Shown here piece by piece: positions 4,634 to 8,523 of a stretch of DNA of 8,523 nt. Positions within the stretch are counted from its first letter, which is position 1. Each line of letters begins with the position of its first letter. The position numbers were made by a program, and so were the translations under genes. Below the pieces are notes generated by a model, which made no database searches, had not been told where the DNA came from, and saw only the letters and a list, made by a program, of their open reading frames with translations. Origin of the DNA: RGIG4097 sp937885645 (GTDB taxonomy: Bacteria; Bacillota; Clostridia; Christensenellales; CAG-917); contig CALABJ010000002.1 in NCBI GenBank assembly GCA_937885645.1, positions 1-8,523 of the forward strand, in the 5' to 3' direction.

Positions 4634-5944
4634 ATGAAGATTGAAAACATAAAACCAATTCCAAAATATATGCTTAGAAAAATACATAAGAAAGACCTGA
4701 TTTTTCATCCTACACAAAACGGCCTAAAACGCTTTTATTCTTATTTCACAAAGAATGCTGGTGAACTTGTAAAAGTGACAGTTTGTTGTAAAAACCATAA
4801 AGGTATTTGGCACTGCAAACAAGTGGCAGTTCATGGTATAGACTCAAAAATATGCTTTGTTAAAGATATGTACTTCAACAACATTTCCGGTTATTCTGTT
4901 GGATGGCATGATGAAGGACTATCAAAATATCCCTCTTGGTTCGAGGGTAATTGGGGTTGGACAGAAGACAAGTATTTTGATCCGTTTGCCCCTATTGTCA
5001 ACATCGAGTACGTCCTTGCAATTGATGAATTTAAGTATAGTGCCGTGGACAAGCATCACGGGGATGATGTCATGAAGTATCTTCGCATGTACAGACAATA
5101 TCCGCAAATCGAATACCTCACAAAACTCGGTCTGCACCACTATGCTCTCAAAAAACAAATCCTTGAACTTGCAGGCAAAGACAAAGGATTTAGAAGGTAT
5201 CTAGCCAGAAATGCTGCATTCATCAACAGACCAAACGGCTTTTACGTATGCAGTGTCATCAAAGCTTACAAAACGGGTAACGACATTGAAGAAATAGATA
5301 GACAAGAAAAAATGATTCGTGATTTGTGTTCTGGTGACCGCTACGAAGACATAAAGGACGTCTGCAAAGGAAAATTAACTCAAGTTGTAGACTACCTATA
5401 CGAACAAGGCATCAACGCACAACTATACGCAGACTATATACACGCCTGTAAAGAGTTGGGGATCGACCTTGATGAAAAGAAAAACGTGTTCCCTAAAGAT
5501 TTCAGACGCTGGCACGATATTCGCATTGATGAATATAGGACAAAGAAAGCAGTTGAAGACGAACAAAAGCGAAAAGATTTCTATGATCAGTTTCTGTCTA
5601 TCAGCACTAAATATTTCAATCTAGAACACCACAACAACTCATTTGCTGTAATAATAGCCAAAACACCTGCCGAACTTACACAAGAAGGTGAGGCGCTGCA
5701 TCATTGTGTTGGGAAAATGGGATATGATCAAAAGTTTGTCCGTGAAGAAAGCCTCATCTTCTTCCTTCGCTGTGTTGCAGATATAAACAGTCCTTTTGTG
5801 ACGATTGAATATTCACCCAAGAAAAAGAAAATATTGCAGTGCTATGGCGAACATAACACAACGCCAAATACTAGCGTTCTAGATTATCTCAACAACAACT
5901 GGTTGCCCTATGCAAAAAAACAATTAAAGAAAATAGCCGCTTAA
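4634..5944 (+). CDS. PcfJ-like domain protein
   Basis: A 436-residue protein. ATG at 4634 is chosen because GGAGGA lies just upstream; the open frame extends back to 4412 but only inside the preceding gene. The C-terminal third (about residues 330-432) carries the PcfJ family signature: PAELTQEGEALHHCVG near residue 351, then LIFFLR, PFVTIEYS and ILQCYGEHN, ending with a W-containing helix. PcfJ-type proteins occur on conjugative plasmids such as pCF10, in integrative elements and in phages; their biochemical role is not established. The N-terminal half is Tyr/Lys-rich, with a Trp-rich GWHDEG...WFEGNWGWTEDKYF patch near residues 90-112 and helical middle segments. One base separates it from the PcfK-like gene, so coupled synthesis is likely, and the PcfK-PcfJ pairing itself suggests they act together. 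Confidence 0.92.
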   Translation: MKIENIKPIPKYMLRKIHKKDLIFHPTQNGLKRFYSYFTKNAGELVKVTVCCKNHKGIWHCKQVAVHGIDSKICFVKDMYFNNISGYSVGWHDEGLSKYPSWFEGNWGWTEDKYFDPFAPIVNIEYVLAIDEFKYSAVDKHHGDDVMKYLRMYRQYPQIEYLTKLGLHHYALKKQILELAGKDKGFRRYLARNAAFINRPNGFYVCSVIKAYKTGNDIEEIDRQEKMIRDLCSGDRYEDIKDVCKGKLTQVVDYLYEQGINAQLYADYIHACKELGIDLDEKKNVFPKDFRRWHDIRIDEYRTKKAVEDEQKRKDFYDQFLSISTKYFNLEHHNNSFAVIIAKTPAELTQEGEALHHCVGKMGYDQKFVREESLIFFLRCVADINSPFVTIEYSPKKKKILQCYGEHNTTPNTSVLDYLNNNWLPYAKKQLKKIAA

Positions 5945-5958
5945 AGGAGAAATAAACT

Positions 5959-6276
5959 ATGGCAAAATATTTTAGAATCACCGCCTATTGGCCTGAAAAA
6001 AACTGTTCACTTATTGTAGACTCAAACGGAATGTTTGAACGTCTTTGGGAATTCTCTGCTTTCCTTTCGGACAAAGGATTTACCATCCTTGAAGTGTCAT
6101 CCGCAGAAAACATGCTGGATGGAAACATAGACCGTGTAGAAGAAGACAAAACAAAACTTATAGTTCAAGCAATTGACATGGGAAGACCCATATATACACC
6201 ATATATCTTTCACGGGAAAGAGCGAAAAGGTGTGCAAGTGGACGAAAAAGTTTATGTCCCAAATGCACTCTCTTGA
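5959..6276 (+). CDS. conserved hypothetical protein, last gene of the operon
   Basis: A 105-residue soluble protein behind AAAGGAG that abuts the PcfJ-like gene's stop. Landmarks are KYFRITAYWPEKN at the N-terminus, GMFERLWEFSAFLSDKGF in an amphipathic helix, and a C-terminal YTPYIFHGKERKGVQVDEKV with beta character. I recall similar small proteins in accessory regions of gut Clostridia but know no function. A strong terminator begins 15 nt after its stop codon, marking it as the last cistron. Confidence 0.83.
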   Translation: MAKYFRITAYWPEKNCSLIVDSNGMFERLWEFSAFLSDKGFTILEVSSAENMLDGNIDRVEEDKTKLIVQAIDMGRPIYTPYIFHGKERKGVQVDEKVYVPNALS

Positions 6277-6290
6277 TTTCATCCAAAATG

Positions 6291-6320
6291 AATGCCCCCT
6301 AATTTAGGGGGCATTTTTTT
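6291..6320 (+). terminator. intrinsic terminator of the eight-gene operon
   Basis: A perfect 10-bp stem AATGCCCCCT (6291-6300) with AGGGGGCATT (6306-6315), a 5-nt loop and a T-run through 6320. The convergent membrane-protein gene ends at 6319, so its transcripts may stop here too, although the minus-strand U-run is only four bases. Confidence 0.95.
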
Positions 6321-6891
6321 ATTGTTTTGGTTCATTATACCATTTGTCCAAATACTTTTTTGGCACATTTGATGCTATCATCAGCATTTTTGCTTGATGG
6401 TCCGACAACAGCCTTCTTTGCAAAAGAAGTTTGACGTTCATCTTAACAGACAGTCTATATTCTGTCAGGTGTACTGGCACATTTAGGTGCTTTATTAACG
6501 TTCTTAATGGCATAAATCCAAATCCCAAAATGGGGCCGTCTTTTGCATTTGCCTGAATCAATGTGACATACTCTCCAATCTTACTAACTTTTTGAGTTCT
6601 GCCAGAAATATAAAGCATTTTGATTTCATTAATAGGTATTGCGGTTGTCCTTTCAAACAATTTGAAACGCACAAGTATTCTATCTTCGGTTATAATAAGG
6701 AATCCACCCATAATGTGGAGATATCCTATGACAAAAGCAATGCCCAAAACACCGCCAACATAATTGATTATTTGTTTGTCACCTTGCAATTCGGTTGCAC
6801 CATAATAAAACAACCATGCCGCAGCGGCTAAAAAGGCAAATGCATAAATCCAATTCGTAATACCAAACAAAACAAAACGTCTTTTTTTCAT
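6319..6891 (-). CDS. two-helix membrane protein with PH-like region, candidate Rhs immunity
   Basis: A 190-residue protein with membrane helices near residues 10-30 and 42-66. A cytoplasmic region follows (about 66-135) whose pattern, IITEDRILVRFKLFERTTAI then PINEIKMLYIS, resembles bacterial PH-type domains of YdbS-like membrane proteins. The last 50 residues are basic and helical. ATG lies 2 nt beyond the Rhs stop codon, and its ribosome binding site AGGAG (6902-6906, 10 nt spacing) lies within the end of the Rhs gene, so the two are co-transcribed and probably coupled. A small gene immediately after an Rhs C-terminus is the classical immunity position, and a membrane location would suit a toxin acting at the membrane. 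That role is inference; an unrelated membrane protein cannot be excluded. Confidence 0.83.
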   Translation of the reverse strand: MKKRRFVLFGITNWIYAFAFLAAAAWLFYYGATELQGDKQIINYVGGVLGIAFVIGYLHIMGGFLIITEDRILVRFKLFERTTAIPINEIKMLYISGRTQKVSKIGEYVTLIQANAKDGPILGFGFMPLRTLIKHLNVPVHLTEYRLSVKMNVKLLLQRRLLSDHQAKMLMIASNVPKKYLDKWYNEPKQ

Positions 6892-6893
6892 AA

Positions 6894-8523
6894 TTAGATT
6901 GCTCCTAATATTGTTTCTATCACTTGTTGAACTCCGTTTCGAATGAAATGTTCTTTCAGATGCCCTTGAGTGAAACTATATTTTACGCACTTGGTTGCTG
7001 TTTCCATAGCAAAAAGTAATGCTTCTGTATTTTTATATGCGCCCTTCATTATTCTACTATTAATACCTTGAACTGCCATATTTGAATTCATAAGCATATT
7101 ATTATCCAACTCCGGTCCAAACTTACTCAGTCCGAAAGACATAACAGCAGATGCTATTGTTGCGTAGAAAATATTATTTATATCTTCTCTACTAAACTTC
7201 CAATCGTTTTCAATTCCCGTAGTTAAGACATTACAAATCAAGTCGAGAGCTGGATCAATAACTTTACCTATTACTCCGCCGATTCCACTAGCCGCAAATG
7301 CGCCAGAAAGCCCACCGAACAATCCTTCTACAACTGCAACATCCCAGTTCACTTCGCCATCATTCTCTATCGCCTGAGAAACCGCTGAAACGGTGAATGA
7401 CATAGCAAAACCAATAATGAACCCCCAAATGATTGCAGACAGCACAAATGTGCCATGAGGGTCTGTCTCCATTATGGGATTGTTCCCACAATATGAATAG
7501 AGGTTTATGCCGCCAAGGGTTTGAGGGTCAAGATATTCAAGACCGTCCGCATTGATGAATCTGCCTGTGGCAGGATCGTAGTAGCGAGTTTGGAGATAAT
7601 AGAGCCCAAGGTCGCTGTCCCAATAGTATCCTCTATAACGGAAAGGATTGTTTGTGCCAATGATGCCTTGTTGGGAGACAATGGTGCAGTTGCCATAAGC
7701 ATCGTATGCATATTCAGCAACCTTGTTTGTGCCATAATAGATCGCGGTGATGTCCCCAAACAAATTCTTGCGGTATGTGTACAATGCTCCATTCTCTACA
7801 TAACCGCAGACACCTTCCTTATTATACAAATATATGCGCTCTGTAGGAATAGGAAGACTGGTGCCACCGAAGATCGTAGAGGTTTCAGAGATCAGTCTGT
7901 CGCCATCATAATTATAGCCGATGGCTTTGACCTGAACATTTGCAGAGGTATATATGCCCTTGTTTCGTCTTTGACCATTTCCGTCATATGACATGCGGAT
8001 AATATTGCCAGATGAGGTTGTGTGCTCCGCAAGAATTCTGCCTCTTGTCCACACAAAGTTCTTGCCCTTATATGACACAGGATTGCCTGCATTGTCATAG
8101 GTGATTGCCTGCCCGTTGAATGAGGTAAGTTGGTCCTTCCAGTTTGAATTGCCGTATGTATAGACGTTTGTTGCTGTGGCAGAGCCAACTGTTCCAGTCG
8201 TGTATGCATGTTCTGTTCTGCTGACAATATTTCCACCTACATCATAAGTCCAAAGGATGGTTTTGTCAAGCGTGGGGTTGTTCTCTCGGATCAACCTACC
8301 AATGCCATCATAAGCGTAGGTGGTGCCACCATAGCTCACAATATTGCCGTTGGCATCGTAGTCGATATATTCAGTCTTTTCAAGAGTTGCAGTGCCATTG
8401 ACAACCTTGTAGTGCTTGATTGCACTCATATAGTTGGTTGTGCCAGTTTGCACAAGAATATAATCCAGTGCGGTGGGGTCAACCGCTTGACTCTTAGGAA
8501 GAATAGGCAAAATAGGTGTCAAA
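6894..8523 (-). CDS. Rhs/YD-repeat protein, C-terminal part
   Basis: The open frame reaches the window edge, so the 5' end is missing; the possible TTG near 8522 is probably just an internal leucine codon. The visible 542 residues begin with YD-type repeats (YIDYDANGNIVSYGG, YAYDGIGRLIRE, ITYDNAGNPVSYKG, EYAYDAYGNC). They reach the hallmark Rhs core end, GLYYLQTRYYDPATGRFINA then YSYCGNNPIMETDPHG, finishing near residue 357. The remaining 185 residues are the variable tip: a hydrophobic segment (about 360-386), a Gly/Ala-rich stretch (about 398-425) and a helical end rich in Asn, Lys and Met. Rhs proteins encase and deliver C-terminal toxins; I recognise no nuclease or other toxin motif here. 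The tip may be pore-forming, an unknown toxin, or truncated. The gene immediately downstream is the likely immunity partner. Confidence 0.93.
   Translation of the reverse strand, partial: LTPILPILPKSQAVDPTALDYILVQTGTTNYMSAIKHYKVVNGTATLEKTEYIDYDANGNIVSYGGTTYAYDGIGRLIRENNPTLDKTILWTYDVGGNIVSRTEHAYTTGTVGSATATNVYTYGNSNWKDQLTSFNGQAITYDNAGNPVSYKGKNFVWTRGRILAEHTTSSGNIIRMSYDGNGQRRNKGIYTSANVQVKAIGYNYDGDRLISETSTIFGGTSLPIPTERIYLYNKEGVCGYVENGALYTYRKNLFGDITAIYYGTNKVAEYAYDAYGNCTIVSQQGIIGTNNPFRYRGYYWDSDLGLYYLQTRYYDPATGRFINADGLEYLDPQTLGGINLYSYCGNNPIMETDPHGTFVLSAIIWGFIIGFAMSFTVSAVSQAIENDGEVNWDVAVVEGLFGGLSGAFAASGIGGVIGKVIDPALDLICNVLTTGIENDWKFSREDINNIFYATIASAVMSFGLSKFGPELDNNMLMNSNMAVQGINSRIMKGAYKNTEALLFAMETATKCVKYSFTQGHLKEHFIRNGVQQVIETILGAI

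Noticed and set aside
7521..7991. A 156-codon plus-strand frame opposite the Rhs gene.
   Set aside because: Antisense shadow of a clear Rhs core sequence.
1..8523. CRISPR array or insertion sequence.
   Set aside because: No regularly spaced direct repeats with unique spacers and no transposase frame were seen on either strand.

Overview
The window looks chromosomal and comes from a low-to-moderate GC Bacillota, most likely a gut or rumen-type Clostridia. The grounds are strong AGGAG-type ribosome binding sites before nearly every gene, a Clostridia-style Rhs core, a GCU tRNA-Ser with encoded CCA, and a PcfK/PcfJ-type accessory module of the kind carried by mobile elements of gut Firmicutes. 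Species cannot be read from the sequence.

Layout. (1) 1-740: the 3' end of a proton-translocating NAD(P) transhydrogenase beta subunit (PntB). Its NADP-binding domain III is present at least twice in tandem in one reading frame, and an intrinsic terminator follows. (2) 802-1329, minus: a five-helix membrane protein resembling DUF6512. (3) 1415-1658: tRNA-Ser(GCU) with its own consensus-like promoter and two consecutive terminators. (4) 1659-2080: about 420 bases without a convincing gene. They hold a cluster of small dyads, a perfect 14-bp inverted repeat whose arms flank 92 bp containing a possible weak promoter, and a leader with an 8-nt segment complementary to the first ribosome binding site. 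(5) 2081-6276, plus: eight tightly packed genes, most of them small proteins of unknown function. The two recognisable members are a PcfK/AcrIIA9-like domain fused to a MutS domain I, and a PcfJ-like protein. A strong terminator ends the run. (6) 6319-8523, minus: the 3' part of an Rhs/YD-repeat gene, followed after 2 nt by a small membrane protein with a PH-like region, arranged like a polymorphic toxin and its immunity gene.

How the genes work together. The eight-gene run reads as one transcription unit: neighbours overlap by 23 nt or are separated by 1-19 nt, and ribosome binding sites often overlap or abut the preceding stop codon. No integrase, relaxase, replication or structural phage gene is visible, so it is either cargo of an element extending outside the window or a stranded accessory island between a tRNA gene and an Rhs locus. 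The PcfK/AcrIIA9 relation suggests, but does not prove, a counter-defence or conjugation-support role. The items most worth following are the duplicated PntB domain III, the PcfK-MutS-I fusion with its operon, the inverted-repeat switch candidate upstream of it, and the Rhs C-terminus with its putative immunity protein.
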